From positions 19,520-83,519 of the forward strand of contig QXYU01000030.1 in NCBI GenBank assembly GCA_009886755.1: DNA of 64,000 nt, read 5' to 3'. The stretch comes from Flavobacteriaceae bacterium (GTDB lineage Bacteria > Bacteroidota > Bacteroidia > Flavobacteriales > Flavobacteriaceae). The position numbers were made by a program, and so were the translations under genes. Numbering within the stretch: position 1 is the first letter of the stretch; every line of letters starts with the position of its first letter. Positions 36,831-46,914 of the stretch are shown here, piece after piece. Under the pieces are notes generated by a model that was given only the letters and a program-made list of their open reading frames with translations, was not told the DNA's origin and searched no databases.

Positions 36831-38154
36831 CTGCTGGATTTAGACAAAGAATCAAGTGTTCCGGTTGAAGTGTTATTAAGGCGAGGGGCGTTGGTGGTTC
36901 TGAAACAGGGCTTAGGGTGAAATGGAGTGCGAGTTGACGAAGAACCTCCATCATTTCAAAAAGGGCAAAATGATTGCCTATACACATACGGGGGCCCACA
37001 CCAAAAGGAATATAGACTGGTGGAGGTGGTTTTAAAAAACGTTCGGGAAGAAATTGCTTTGGGCTGACCCAATAGTCTGGATGATGATGCAATTCATAAA
37101 TGGATACTGCGATAAAGGCGTCTTTAGGAATCCATTCCTTCCCTATTTGATCTTCGGCTAGAGCTTTTCGGTCAACAATCCAAGCAGGCGGATACCGACG
37201 GAGGGTTTCATTTACGACAGCTTGGGTATATGTAAGCTGTCCCAACTGTTCATAGGGAGTCAACGGATCCTCTAATGATTGTATTTCAGCCTTTACTTTT
37301 TGGAGATTGTCTGGGTTTTGGCCCAATTCATAGCAAAGAAAGCAAAGGGCGTTGGCTGTGGTTTCATGTCCTGCTACAATTAAAATGATCAACTCATCAA
37401 TAATGCGCGCGTGCTCCATCTTGCTTCCGTCCTCGTAAGTACTATTAAGCATCAAGTCCAAAAGGTCTTCATGGGATGTGCCGGAAGCGATACGCTCTTC
37501 TACAAGGGCATTCATAATTGTCCGAATTCGCAGTACTTTTTTGTCGATCGTAAAATTAACACCTGTGAGATAGCGCCAAAAATTCCATTGGGGCTGACGT
37601 ATTTTCTTGACAAAATGCTCTTGTACGGAATCAATAATCTGACGAATCTCTTCCAAACGCCGCTGCTCAATTTTCATTTCAAACAAGGCGTGAGTCACTA
37701 CTTCAAATGCCAGCTGATTCATATACGGTTTGATGTCCGTAGGTGTGTTTTGAGGAATTTGCTGCAACACTTTGGTAATGGTCTGTGGGATGACTCCGTT
37801 GTATAGTTTTCGGATGCGCTCTTTGTAAAAACCCGGCTGCAACAATCGCCGATCTTTCTTCCACTCATCTCCGTTGAGTGTCAAAAGCCCCTTACCGATA
37901 TACTGGCCTAAATCTTTGGAGGTGACGTCAGACTTGTGATAATTTTTGTGATTTTTTCGTAAAACATGAAGGGCAAATTCAGGATCACGGGTCAAGAAAA
38001 CTTTAGTTCCATTAAAAAATCGAAACTTTAGTGTTTCCCCGAATTTATTGAACCATTTATGATGAAAGGGAATTGGATTTTTGACCAATCGAGTACTGTT
38101 TCGAAGCAATTGACTCCAATGCAGGGTGGTTTTGAATGGAGGGGCGGCATCCAT
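36823..38154 (-). CDS. Cytochrome P450
   Basis: A 443-residue bacterial P450 monooxygenase. Landmarks from ATG 38154: oxygen-activation motif A-G-H-E-T-T at residues 261-266, E-T-L-R at 316-319, PERF at about 370-373, and the haem-thiolate loop [10 protein letters not shown] with Cys391. ATG 38154 overlaps the ruvB TGA by one base (TGATG); an in-frame TTG at 38157 is less likely. No ferredoxin or reductase partner is nearby. The architecture resembles soluble fatty-acid/sterol-type bacterial P450s, but the substrate is unknown. Its place between ruvB and queG is functionally puzzling. Confidence 0.95.
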   Translation of the reverse strand: MDAAPPFKTTLHWSQLLRNSTRLVKNPIPFHHKWFNKFGETLKFRFFNGTKVFLTRDPEFALHVLRKNHKNYHKSDVTSKDLGQYIGKGLLTLNGDEWKKDRRLLQPGFYKERIRKLYNGVIPQTITKVLQQIPQNTPTDIKPYMNQLAFEVVTHALFEMKIEQRRLEEIRQIIDSVQEHFVKKIRQPQWNFWRYLTGVNFTIDKKVLRIRTIMNALVEERIASGTSHEDLLDLMLNSTYEDGSKMEHARIIDELIILIVAGHETTANALCFLCYELGQNPDNLQKVKAEIQSLEDPLTPYEQLGQLTYTQAVVNETLRRYPPAWIVDRKALAEDQIGKEWIPKDAFIAVSIYELHHHPDYWVSPKQFLPERFLKPPPPVYIPFGVGPRMCIGNHFALFEMMEVLRQLALHFTLSPVSEPPTPLALITLQPEHLILCLNPADD

Positions 38155-39173
38155 CAAAAAAGACCGCCTTGATTTCCTTTGACACGCCCCAAGTGGCGGT
38201 AGGCCAACTCGGTGACTTCTCGTCCTCTCGGAGTCCGAACAATAAACCCTTGTTGAATTAAAAAAGGTTCATAGACTTCCTCTATGGTTTCTCCATTTTC
38301 TGCCACTGCTGTGGCTAGGGTTGTAATCCCAACAGGGCCTCCTTTGAACTTGTCGATCAGCGTGGTTAAAATCTTATTGTCCATCTCATCCAATCCATGT
38401 TGATCTACTTGCAGTGCTTTAAGACCGTATTTTGTAATGGCTATGTCAATGTTACCATTTCCTTTGATTTGGGCAAAATCACGAATACGACGCAATAGTG
38501 CATTGGCGATCCGTGGCGTCCCGCGGCTACGTCCGGCAATTTCCAAAGCCGCTTCAAGATCAATCGGTACCTTTAGAATATTGGCACTTCGTTCTACGAT
38601 GGTTCCCAGCAGCTCTGTGGAATAATACTCTAAGCGATTGCTGATTCCAAAACGAGCCCGCATCGGGGCTGTCAAAAGCCCTGATCGTGTGGTAGCTCCC
38701 ACCAATGTAAATGGATTTAAGTGAATCTGAACGGTGCGAGCATTGGGGCCCGTTTCGATCATAATATCAATTTTAAAATCCTCCATAGCCGAATAGAGAT
38801 ATTCTTCTACGATGGGGCTCAAACGATGAATTTCATCAATAAAAAGAATATCCCTTGGCTGTAGGTTGGTGAGCAATCCCGCTAAATCACCAGGCTTATC
38901 CAGTACCGGTCCAGAGGTTAGTTTGATCCCTGCCTGAAGTTCGTTGGCAAGGATGTGCGCCAAGGTTGTTTTTCCCAATCCAGGAGGACCATGAAACAAG
39001 GTGTGATCCAAGGCTTCCTCACGCTGGTTGGCTGCTGCTACAAATATTTTTAAATTTTCAAGAATGGCATCTTGTCCCGCAAAATCGTCAAAACTCAGTG
39101 GTCGTAATGCTTTGTCGATGTCCTGTTCTTCGGTGGACAAACGTTCTTTTTCCGGGTCTAAATGCTCGTTCAT
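38154..39173 (-). CDS. ruvB: Holliday junction helicase motor RuvB
   Basis: A 339-residue AAA+ motor that drives branch migration with RuvA. Walker [10 protein letters not shown] is at residues 62-70, Walker B with DEIH at 113-116, sensor 1 GATTRSGLL, and the winged-helix C-terminal domain ends [22 protein letters not shown] (here [15 protein letters not shown]). It is the first gene of the ruvB-P450-queG operon. The exact -7 box TATATTTG lies only five bases before the ATG, implying an almost leaderless message. Confidence 0.97.
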   Translation of the reverse strand: MNEHLDPEKERLSTEEQDIDKALRPLSFDDFAGQDAILENLKIFVAAANQREEALDHTLFHGPPGLGKTTLAHILANELQAGIKLTSGPVLDKPGDLAGLLTNLQPRDILFIDEIHRLSPIVEEYLYSAMEDFKIDIMIETGPNARTVQIHLNPFTLVGATTRSGLLTAPMRARFGISNRLEYYSTELLGTIVERSANILKVPIDLEAALEIAGRSRGTPRIANALLRRIRDFAQIKGNGNIDIAITKYGLKALQVDQHGLDEMDNKILTTLIDKFKGGPVGITTLATAVAENGETIEEVYEPFLIQQGFIVRTPRGREVTELAYRHLGRVKGNQGGLF

Positions 39174-39178
39174 TACTA

Positions 39179-39186
39179 CAAATATA
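39179..39186 (-). promoter_or_regulatory. -7 promoter box for ruvB
   Basis: TATATTTG on the minus strand, exact TAnnTTTG, ending five bases before the ruvB ATG, so transcription should start at or next to the start codon. Confidence 0.5.
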
Positions 39187-39216
39187 ATCCTAATAAAAGA
39201 ATCCCTTGGAACGACT

Positions 39217-39890
39217 TTAAATCCCTTTGCTAATCTGTTCTAGTTTCTGAATGCTCACTATTCTTATTTTTCTTCCTCGACACTTAATCAGTTTTTTTTC
39301 ATTAAAATGCGATAACGCTCGTATCAAAGACTCGGTGGCCATTCTTAATAGATTTGCCATGTCTTTTCGGGTCATATTTACTTGAATATAACCTTCTACG
39401 TTTTCAGGAAAATAGATGGATAGTTTTAGAAGTAACTCCGCTGTTTTTTGACGAATGTTTTTTGCCTTAGACTGATGATTTTATCGTCGGTATTTTTGAC
39501 ATATTCAGCCAGCTTGTTAACGATAAAACGGGTAAATATTGGATGTTCGTTAAGCAGCTGAAAAAAAACACTTTTGGGTATAAAACATCCTTTTAGTTGG
39601 GTGATTACCCTTGCCCCTAGGTTCGTTTGTTCCTCATTGATAACGCTTCTTATGCCTAGAACCTCGCCTCTAGTCACAAGGTTGATCATTTGTTCATTGC
39701 CATTGCTACAACATTTAAAAACAAGACAATTCCCTTCACGGATACAATAACCCCCCCTAAGGCTTTCCTCCTCTGAAAAAATCTGATTTCCTTCATCGAT
39801 ACAAAAGGATTGGAAATATTGATAGATATCAATTAGGTCCTTGTTTTTATGAGTGAAATCTGCAAAAGGGCAGTTGCGGCATAAATCCAT
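39217..39890 (-). pseudogene. Crp/Fnr-family regulator interrupted by a one-base frameshift
   Basis: The 5' part (ATG 39890 to a stop at 39426, 154 codons) encodes a cyclic-nucleotide-binding-like sensor domain. It is cysteine-rich (Cys4, 7, 30, 49, 55, 60, 61), including C-R-N-C near the start. The missing half follows in the neighbouring frame to TAA at 39217-39219: RQKTAELLLKLSIYFPENV, then a winged helix with MTRKDMANLLRMATESLIRAL. Adding one base in either A6 run (plus strand T6 at 39444-39449 or 39458-39463) restores 224 residues; the first gives the better family spacing. It lies next to the coxA-side end of the respiratory operon. It could be a sequencing error, a real mutation or phase variation. 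Confidence 0.88.
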
Positions 39891-40129
39891 AGGTCAAGAC
39901 TTGAGGGTTTTAGTTGGGGGTGTGTACCAAAGGTCCCACCCTTAATAACCATAGTAATATAAATCAATTAAATGATTTCGATGCCCACCATAGACTGAAT
40001 CTAAAAGCCAATGCTTTGCGTAATCCTCTGCATTTAGTACGCGCCGTGAAAGACTTATTTTTTTAAATAACTTAAACCTTTATAAAAACGTGGAAAAGTC
40101 CTACAAGTGAATCTGTTTTGTGCTAAATA

Positions 40130-40157
40130 AAAAAAGCTGCCCTAGGGCAGCTTTTTT
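40130..40157 (-). terminator. Strong terminator after coxA
   Basis: The palindromic GCTGCCCTAGGGCAGC core, flanked by A6-7 and T6 runs, makes a long perfect stem able to act on both strands. It lies 10 bases past the coxA stop and closes the act-cox operon. Confidence 0.92.
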
Positions 40158-40166
40158 CAATAGTTC

Positions 40167-41957
40167 TTAATGTTGGAGTTCTTCCTCTCCTTCTTTCAAA
40201 GGAATGTGTTGTGGAACAAAATCCTCTTCCTGTCCAGGCTTAGAATAATCATAGGCCCAACGGTGTACGTGTGGAATGGCTCCAGGCCAGTTTCCGTGCA
40301 TATGCTCCACAGGGGCTGTCCATTCAAGTGTATTGGAACGCCATGGGTTTTGTTCGGTTTTTCTTCCGTAAAACATACTATGGATAAAGTTGTAAAGGAA
40401 AACCAACTGAGCCGCACCAGCAATCAATGCGAATACAGTAATCACAACGTTGATGTTCGCTAGATCGTCAAAATATGGGAAGGCTGTATTGGTGTAATAA
40501 CGTCTTGGTAAACCCGCCATTCCAACAAAGTGCATAGGGAAAAATACGCCATAAGCGGCTACGGCTGTAACCCAGAAATGGACGTAGCCTAGATTTTTAT
40601 TCATCATTCGGCCAAACATCTTAGGGAACCAATGATAGACTCCTGCAAAAAGACCATAGAGCGCTGAAATACCCATTACCAAATGGAAGTGTGCCACAAC
40701 GAAATACGTGTCATGTACGTTGATGTCTAAGGTGCTATCTCCCAATATAATACCTGTAAGTCCTCCCGTAATAAAGGTGGATACCAAACCAATAGAAAAG
40801 AGCATCGCAGGATTTAGTTGCAGATTTCCTTTCCAAAGAGTCGTGATATAATTAAAGGCTTTAACCGCAGAAGGAATCGCAATCAAAAGGGTTGTAAACG
40901 TAAATACAGATCCTAAGAATGGATTCATTCCTGAAATAAACATATGGTGTCCCCAAACGATGGTAGACAAAAAGGCGATGGCTAAAATAGACGCTACCAT
41001 GGCACGGTAACCGAAAATCGGTTTGCGAGCATTGGTGGCAATAATTTCTGAGGTGATTCCAAGAGCGGGAAGCAATACAATATATACTTCCGGGTGGCCT
41101 AAGAACCAAAATAAGTGCTCATACAATACAGGTGATCCCCCTTGATAATGCAGCACCTCTCCTTGGATAAAGATATCCGAGAGGAAGAAAGAAGTCCCAA
41201 AACTACGATCCATGATCAACAACAAAGCGGCAGATAAAAGAACCGGGAAGGATACTACTCCAATAATAGCTGTCACAAAGAAAGCCCAAATGGTGAGTGG
41301 TAAACGTGTCATGGTCATTCCTTTGGTACGTAAGTTTAGAACTGTAACAATATAGTTCAATGAACCCAAAAGAGAGGAAGCGATGAAAATTGCCATAGAG
41401 ACCAACCAAAGGGTCATTCCCATACCGGACCCAGGCTGCGCCTGTGGTAAGGCACTCAACGGTGGATAAATAGTCCAACCGGCAGCGGCCGGTCCAGCTT
41501 CCACAAACAAAGAAGCTATCATAATCACACTGGATAGGAAAAATAACCAAAATGAGATCATATTTAGCAAGCCCGACGCCATGTCGCGTGCACCAATCTG
41601 CAACGGAATGAGAAGGTTACTAAAGGTTCCACTCAAACCAGCAGTCAGTACAAAGAACACCATGATGGTTCCATGAATAGTGACCAAAGCAAGGTATACG
41701 TTTGGATCCATAACTCCATCCGGAGCCCATTTCCCAAGCAAAACCTCAAAAATTCCGAAAGGCTGCTCTGGCCAAGCCAATTGCAAACGGAACAAAAGCG
41801 ACATAGCAATGCCGATGATTCCCATGAACAGCCCTGTGATCAGGTACTGTTTTGCAATCATTTTATGGTCTTGACTAAAGACGTATTTGGTTATGTAAGT
41901 TTCTTTGTGATGATGTCCGTGATCCTCCTCGTGTACTTGCGCTGCTGCTGTTGACAT
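40167..41957 (-). CDS. Cytochrome c oxidase subunit I
   Basis: A 596-residue catalytic subunit of an aa3-type haem-copper oxidase. A histidine-rich cytoplasmic start (EEDHGHHHKE) is followed by about twelve transmembrane helices. Key motifs are GHPEVYI with the Cu(B)/Tyr-crosslink region, the haem-ligand stretch around VHDTYFVVAHFHLVMG, and LTIHGTIMVFF-like (here LVTIHGTIMVFF). These support proton-pumping O2 reduction, although the exact pumping subtype cannot be assigned. It is the last gene of the actABCDEF-coxB-coxA operon and is followed by a strong terminator. Confidence 0.96.
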   Translation of the reverse strand: MSTAAAQVHEEDHGHHHKETYITKYVFSQDHKMIAKQYLITGLFMGIIGIAMSLLFRLQLAWPEQPFGIFEVLLGKWAPDGVMDPNVYLALVTIHGTIMVFFVLTAGLSGTFSNLLIPLQIGARDMASGLLNMISFWLFFLSSVIMIASLFVEAGPAAAGWTIYPPLSALPQAQPGSGMGMTLWLVSMAIFIASSLLGSLNYIVTVLNLRTKGMTMTRLPLTIWAFFVTAIIGVVSFPVLLSAALLLIMDRSFGTSFFLSDIFIQGEVLHYQGGSPVLYEHLFWFLGHPEVYIVLLPALGITSEIIATNARKPIFGYRAMVASILAIAFLSTIVWGHHMFISGMNPFLGSVFTFTTLLIAIPSAVKAFNYITTLWKGNLQLNPAMLFSIGLVSTFITGGLTGIILGDSTLDINVHDTYFVVAHFHLVMGISALYGLFAGVYHWFPKMFGRMMNKNLGYVHFWVTAVAAYGVFFPMHFVGMAGLPRRYYTNTAFPYFDDLANINVVITVFALIAGAAQLVFLYNFIHSMFYGRKTEQNPWRSNTLEWTAPVEHMHGNWPGAIPHVHRWAYDYSKPGQEEDFVPQHIPLKEGEEELQH

Positions 41958-41978
41958 ATCTAATTTTTCTTTAATAGT

Positions 41979-43043
41979 TTATTGAATAACCTGAGCAAAC
42001 GTTTGTTGATCAGCCATCCATTTTTCAAATTCTTCTGGGGTATCTACTACTATTTTCATTTGCATGTTGTAGTGTGATGCACCACAAATTTTATTGCAAA
42101 GTAACAAATAATCAAATACATAAGGCTCCAAAGCTTCTTCGCCATTGGCAACTAAAGCTTTGCTGTTCTCAGCCCGGATTTTGTTAATCTTTTTGACTTT
42201 AGCAACCACATCAGGATCAAGACGCATCTCGTCAGTGGTTTTATTGGGTGTAAAAGCAAACTCGGTGATCATTCCAGGCACGCAATTCATCTGTGCTCGG
42301 AAAAAAGGCATATAAGCCGAATGCAATACGTCTTGGGAGCGCATCTTAAATATGACTTCTCTTCCCACAAGCAAGTGCAATTCCTGTACAATAACGTCGT
42401 CCAAACCATTGGGGTCTGTGGCGTCAATACCTACAAGGTTACGACCGTCAAAGTCCTGTAAAAAACGAACATTGGCATCACCAAGGACACCGTCGTCTCC
42501 AGCGTAACGTGCTTTCCAGTTAAACTGCTGCGCGTACAATTCTACCACCAAGGCATCTTCGTTTTCTTCTACACTCATAATATCCGTCCAAGTGTAAAGG
42601 CCGTATAAGATCAATCCCGCTAAAGTGATTACAGGAATGATGGTCCAGATGGCCTCCAAGCGATCGTTGTCGGCATAGAACAATGCTTTTTGTCCTTTTT
42701 TCCCATGGTATTTGTAAGAAAAATAGTGCAATAAGGCTTGTGTGATTGTTTGTACAAAAAAGATGATGGCAAACGAAATCCACATCAAGTTATCATATTC
42801 GGAACCATGTTCTGAAGCGGCTTCTGGCAATAAAACATCCCCCCATTTCCAAAAGGAATATAATGTGATTCCATAGATAAACAAAAGGAAAGCAAACATC
42901 AACTGACCGTTGTATCGGTTGTCGTTGTCATTGGCTACCTGTGTGTTTTCTTTTTTGGATTGTGACAGTTCAAATATTTTTGCAATCTGCCATACGGAAA
43001 TTCCAATAAGAACTAAAATCGTTAATGAAAGTGCTATAGTCAT
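41979..43043 (-). CDS. Cytochrome c oxidase subunit II
   Basis: A 354-residue CuA-containing subunit. It has several hydrophobic segments, the main ones near residues 1-20, 45-65, 85-110 and 135-155, then a periplasmic cupredoxin domain. CuA ligands are recognised as His in VLHSAYMP and the cluster C-N-K-I-C-G-A-S-H-Y-N-M (two Cys, one His, one Met). No haem-binding CxxCH is fused to it, so it is not a caa3 subunit II. It lies between actF and subunit I and should take electrons from ActA/ActE or a soluble cytochrome. Confidence 0.94.
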   Translation of the reverse strand: MTIALSLTILVLIGISVWQIAKIFELSQSKKENTQVANDNDNRYNGQLMFAFLLFIYGITLYSFWKWGDVLLPEAASEHGSEYDNLMWISFAIIFFVQTITQALLHYFSYKYHGKKGQKALFYADNDRLEAIWTIIPVITLAGLILYGLYTWTDIMSVEENEDALVVELYAQQFNWKARYAGDDGVLGDANVRFLQDFDGRNLVGIDATDPNGLDDVIVQELHLLVGREVIFKMRSQDVLHSAYMPFFRAQMNCVPGMITEFAFTPNKTTDEMRLDPDVVAKVKKINKIRAENSKALVANGEEALEPYVFDYLLLCNKICGASHYNMQMKIVVDTPEEFEKWMADQQTFAQVIQ

Positions 43044-43066
43044 TTCTCTCTATCCTATATTAATTT

Positions 43067-44416
43067 TTAATAATGATAACGCTCGCTCTCCCCCATGTAA
43101 GGATCGCCTTTGGCAATTAGTGGTGCTTTGGATAAGGCGCTGAATACGACCCATAAAAACAGCCCAAGGAAGAACAAAAAGCCTCCAATTTCTGCCATAC
43201 CAATAAACCACTGATCCCCGACTGCTGACGGCATGATCATATTGAATATATCTATGTAATGTCCCAATACAACAACAATACCGACGCCAACAATAATATA
43301 ATTGGAACGTTTGTAGTCGCTGTTCATCAATACCAACAATGGAAATAGGAAGTTCATCACTAACATTCCAAAGAACGGTAAGTTGTAATCTTCAATTCGT
43401 GTTAAGAAATAAGTGACTTCTTCTGGAATATTGGAATACCAAATCAACATGAATTGAGAAAACCACAGGTATGTCCAAAAGACACTAATTCCAAACATGA
43501 ATTTCCCTAAGTCATGGATATGACTATCGTTTACTTCTGGTAAATAGCCCTTTGACTTAAGGTATATAGTAATTAATGCAATCACAGTAATACCAGACAC
43601 AAACATACTGGCAAAAACATACCATCCAAAAAGAGTACTAAACCAGTGAGGATCGATAGACATGATCCAGTCCCATGACATCATGGATTCCGTTACAATA
43701 AAAAACACCAAAAAGCCTGCTGACCAACGGAAATTTTTCTTGTGATTGCTGATATCATTGGCGGCATCTTGCGCCAGTGAATATTTTCTGGAAATATAGC
43801 GGTAGAAGTTCCACCCCAAAATATAGAATACCGCACGCGCCAAAAAGAATGGCACATTGAGATAGGCTACTTTTCCTTGAATTATTTTATCGTGGGCTAC
43901 GACTTCCGGATCCATCCAAATGAATAGATGGTTCAGGTGCATTCCTGAAAGCACTAATAAAAACAATACGATAAGTGTTCCAGGGAGCAAATAAGCTGTG
44001 ATCCCTTCCATCACGCGATAAAGTAAAATGGACCAACCGGCTTGTGCTGCACGTTGGATAGCGTAAAAGGCTAATGTTCCAAGTGCAATCATCATAAAGA
44101 AGAATGCAGCTACATAAAGTGCGGCCCAAGGCTTATTTTGCAATTGATGCAATAAATGTTCTCCGTGGTCATCTTCATGCGCTTCTGTTGTTTCCGCTAC
44201 ATGCGAATTCTTCTCTGCATTGCTATCGCCGTGGCTTATTGTAGCCGCTTCACCATGCGTTTCGCCATGACCGCCACCGTGGTGGGCATCGGCTACCATC
44301 GATTGAGCTTCCGCTATCGAAGAAGGGGCTGATAAAAATCCGGCTACCAGACCTGCTGCGCCAACCAATACTAACACAAGGAAGGTAATTTTTAATCTAT
44401 TTGGAAATGTGTACAT
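43067..44416 (-). CDS. actF: Alternative Complex III subunit ActF
   Basis: A 449-residue integral membrane protein of the quinol:cytochrome c/oxidase oxidoreductase complex. After a first helix (~8-28) comes a long histidine/glutamate-rich periplasmic stretch (~40-90, many HGE/HGD repeats), then about nine further helices. The family resembles ActC/NrfD-type quinone-binding subunits. It lies between actE and oxidase subunit II in the standard act order. Assignment rests on synteny plus topology. Confidence 0.9.
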   Translation of the reverse strand: MYTFPNRLKITFLVLVLVGAAGLVAGFLSAPSSIAEAQSMVADAHHGGGHGETHGEAATISHGDSNAEKNSHVAETTEAHEDDHGEHLLHQLQNKPWAALYVAAFFFMMIALGTLAFYAIQRAAQAGWSILLYRVMEGITAYLLPGTLIVLFLLVLSGMHLNHLFIWMDPEVVAHDKIIQGKVAYLNVPFFLARAVFYILGWNFYRYISRKYSLAQDAANDISNHKKNFRWSAGFLVFFIVTESMMSWDWIMSIDPHWFSTLFGWYVFASMFVSGITVIALITIYLKSKGYLPEVNDSHIHDLGKFMFGISVFWTYLWFSQFMLIWYSNIPEEVTYFLTRIEDYNLPFFGMLVMNFLFPLLVLMNSDYKRSNYIIVGVGIVVVLGHYIDIFNMIMPSAVGDQWFIGMAEIGGFLFFLGLFLWVVFSALSKAPLIAKGDPYMGESERYHY

Positions 44417-44431
44417 AATCTCTAATACGAT

Positions 44432-44980
44432 TTACTTAACCAATTCAGCTCTTAGTTGCATCACATGCTGTGCAATCTGCCAACGCTCTGTGGCGTTAAC
44501 CTGTCCAGCGTGGGATCCCATGGCATTACGACCATACATCAATACGTGGTAAATACTCCCAGGAGTGATCTCACGATCGGCATAACTCGGCACCCCTAGA
44601 AACTTTTCTCGGGTCATTAATATTCCTTGTCCGTCACCTTTTTTACCGTGACATACGGCGCAATAGATTCCATAGAGTTCTTTACCATTAGCAAGATTTT
44701 TCTCACTAAAAGCAATTGGAGAGTTCAAGTTGGCTTTGGCCGCTTCATATCCCTCGTTAGAATCTGCATATTCGTAAGGCACCCAGCCTCTCGAAATGGA
44801 ACCTTCCACGGGTAACTGTGCTTCTATTCCATTGGCAAAGGCCTCCGTTTCCTGATAGGTTTTATAGCCTACAGGTTCGTACATGTTTGGAAAGTACTGG
44901 TAGTTAGGTTTGGCAGGATCAAAACAAGACTGCAAGCCCAACAAGCCAATACAACTTAAAATAAGGATTCCCTTTCTCAT
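44432..44980 (-). CDS. actE: Alternative Complex III monohaem cytochrome c subunit ActE
   Basis: A 182-residue lipoprotein cytochrome. ATG 44980 is chosen because it follows the actD stop by one base and yields a type II signal peptide (lipobox L-Q-S-C, Cys near residue 19); a TTG at 44998 is the alternative. The haem motif C-A-V-C-H is followed by GKKGDGQG, and the likely sixth ligand methionine is in the GRNAMGSHA region. It carries electrons between ActA and the oxidase. Confidence 0.92.
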   Translation of the reverse strand: MRKGILILSCIGLLGLQSCFDPAKPNYQYFPNMYEPVGYKTYQETEAFANGIEAQLPVEGSISRGWVPYEYADSNEGYEAAKANLNSPIAFSEKNLANGKELYGIYCAVCHGKKGDGQGILMTREKFLGVPSYADREITPGSIYHVLMYGRNAMGSHAGQVNATERWQIAQHVMQLRAELVK

Positions 44981-44981
44981 T

Positions 44982-45512
44982 TTAATGGTCTTTGTCAATT
45001 AATGCGATGTCGATAGCACCTGTCTTTTTTAACAGGGCGGTCAACTTTTTTTCGTTTTCTTCCACGGCCACTTCAACCAAGAATTTATCATCGGTTGTGA
45101 GTGGATTAGGGTTTTCAGCTTCTTTAAAAGGCCAAAGTTTGCTTCGGAGATAGAATGTTATCACCATTAAATGAGCCGCAAAAAAGACGGTCATTTCAAA
45201 CATAACAGGCACAAAGGCTGGCATGTTTTCCAAAAAGGAAAAACTTGGCTTTCCTCCGATGTTTTGGGGCCAATCCGCAATCATGATGAAGTTGATCATG
45301 GCAACGGCGACACCGAATCCAATACAACCGTAAATGAAGGACATAATGGCAATGCGTGTTCCTTCCAAGCCGAGAACTTTATCTAGACCGTGAACAGGGA
45401 AGGGGGTATAAACCTCTTCAATATGATGCTTTTCGTCCTTGATTGACTTGACGGCTTTCAATAATACATCGTCATCATCGTACAAGGCATGTATGACTTT
45501 ATTACTACTCAT
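44982..45512 (-). CDS. actD: Alternative Complex III subunit ActD (DUF3341)
   Basis: A 176-residue membrane protein of the DUF3341 family. It has a short cytosolic N-domain (about 50 residues), two helices (~57-78 and 98-122) and a charged tail. It overlaps actC by eight bases. Its role in ACIII is structural; no cofactor ligands are evident. Confidence 0.92.
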   Translation of the reverse strand: MSSNKVIHALYDDDDVLLKAVKSIKDEKHHIEEVYTPFPVHGLDKVLGLEGTRIAIMSFIYGCIGFGVAVAMINFIMIADWPQNIGGKPSFSFLENMPAFVPVMFEMTVFFAAHLMVITFYLRSKLWPFKEAENPNPLTTDDKFLVEVAVEENEKKLTALLKKTGAIDIALIDKDH

Positions 45513-46893
45513 GAGCGTCTCTTAATTTTTTATATTTTTCACCAGAAGACTTCAATATAGTCTTCACTTCTGCTTGGGCAATCACCGGGAAAGTTCTGGC
45601 GTACAATAAAAAGAGTACGAAGAAGAAACCGATGGTTCCAATAAAGATTCCAATATCCACAAAGGTGGGAGAAAACATCGTCCAGGAAGAAGGTAAGTAG
45701 TCACGGTGCAATGATGTCACAATGATTACAAAACGCTCAAACCACATTCCAATATTTACGACAATTGAGATAATGAATGAGAACATAATACTCGTTCTCA
45801 ATTTCTTGAACCACATAAATTGTGGCGAAAATACGTTACAGGTCATCATCGACCAGTAAGCCCACCAGTAAGGTCCTGTTGCACGATTGAGGAAGGCATA
45901 CTGTTCGTATTCAACCCCAGAATACCAAGCGATAACCAATTCTGTAATGTAAGCCACTCCTACAATAGAACCGGTAATCATAATCACGATATTCATCAAT
46001 TCAATGTGCTGAACGGTAATATAGTCTTCCAAATGAGACACCTTACGCATGATGATCAAAAGGGTGTTTACCATCGCAAATCCAGAGAAAATCGCTCCAG
46101 CCACAAAATAGGGCGGGAAGATGGTGGTGTGCCATCCTGGAATTACCGAAGTGGCAAAGTCAAAGGATACGATCGTGTGTACTGAGAGTACCAACGGTGT
46201 TGCCAAACCGGCCAAAACCAAAGATACTTCTTCAAAACGTTGCCAATCCTTGGCACGACCACTCCAACCGAAGCTGAGTAAGCTGTAAATTTTCTTTTGA
46301 AACGGACGAACCGCTCGGTCACGAATCATAGCAAAGTCAGGGAGTAGTCCAGTCCACCAGAACACCAAGGATACGGATAGATAGGTGGAAATTGCGAATA
46401 CATCCCAAAGCAAAGGAGAATTAAAGTTGACCCATAGAGATCCAAATCCGTTTGGAATTGGAAGAACCCAATAGGCTAACCAAGGGCGTCCCATGTGAAT
46501 GATAGGAAACAATCCCGCTTGGATTACCGAGAAAATGGTCATGGCTTCCGCAGAACGGTTAATCGCCATACGCCATTTCTGACGAAATAGTAAGAGTACT
46601 GCAGAGATTAAGGTTCCTGCATGTCCAATCCCTACCCACCAAACGAAGTTGGTAATATCCCAGGCCCAACCCACTGTTTTGTTGAGGCCCCAAGTACCAA
46701 TTCCAGTAGATATGGTGTAGATAATACACCCGAGTCCATAGAGGAATGCCGTGAGTGCAATGCCAAAAACAATCCACCACTGTCGATTGGCGGCACCTTC
46801 AACAGGGGCGGCCACATCAACGGTAACGTCATGATAGGATTTGTCTCCGGTGACGAGTGGTTTTCTTATCGGTGCTTCGTAATGCGATGCCAT
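45505..46893 (-). CDS. actC: Alternative Complex III subunit ActC (NrfD/PsrC-like)
   Basis: A 462-residue quinone-binding membrane subunit of the NrfD/PsrC superfamily, with about ten helices. The N-terminal block WWIVFGIALTAFLYGLG starts the first helix, and the region FPIIHMGRPWLAYW is conserved in ActC proteins, probably near the quinol site. It overlaps actD by eight bases and follows actB by 21 bases. Confidence 0.94.
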   Translation of the reverse strand: MASHYEAPIRKPLVTGDKSYHDVTVDVAAPVEGAANRQWWIVFGIALTAFLYGLGCIIYTISTGIGTWGLNKTVGWAWDITNFVWWVGIGHAGTLISAVLLLFRQKWRMAINRSAEAMTIFSVIQAGLFPIIHMGRPWLAYWVLPIPNGFGSLWVNFNSPLLWDVFAISTYLSVSLVFWWTGLLPDFAMIRDRAVRPFQKKIYSLLSFGWSGRAKDWQRFEEVSLVLAGLATPLVLSVHTIVSFDFATSVIPGWHTTIFPPYFVAGAIFSGFAMVNTLLIIMRKVSHLEDYITVQHIELMNIVIMITGSIVGVAYITELVIAWYSGVEYEQYAFLNRATGPYWWAYWSMMTCNVFSPQFMWFKKLRTSIMFSFIISIVVNIGMWFERFVIIVTSLHRDYLPSSWTMFSPTFVDIGIFIGTIGFFFVLFLLYARTFPVIAQAEVKTILKSSGEKYKKLRDAHE

Positions 46894-46914
46894 ACGATTC
46901 TGTTTTTCTTTATT

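Noticed and set aside
39891..40129. 240-base gap considered as a non-coding RNA or tRNA
   Set aside because: No cloverleaf, no conserved RNA motif and no strong stem apart from the coxA terminator at its edge.
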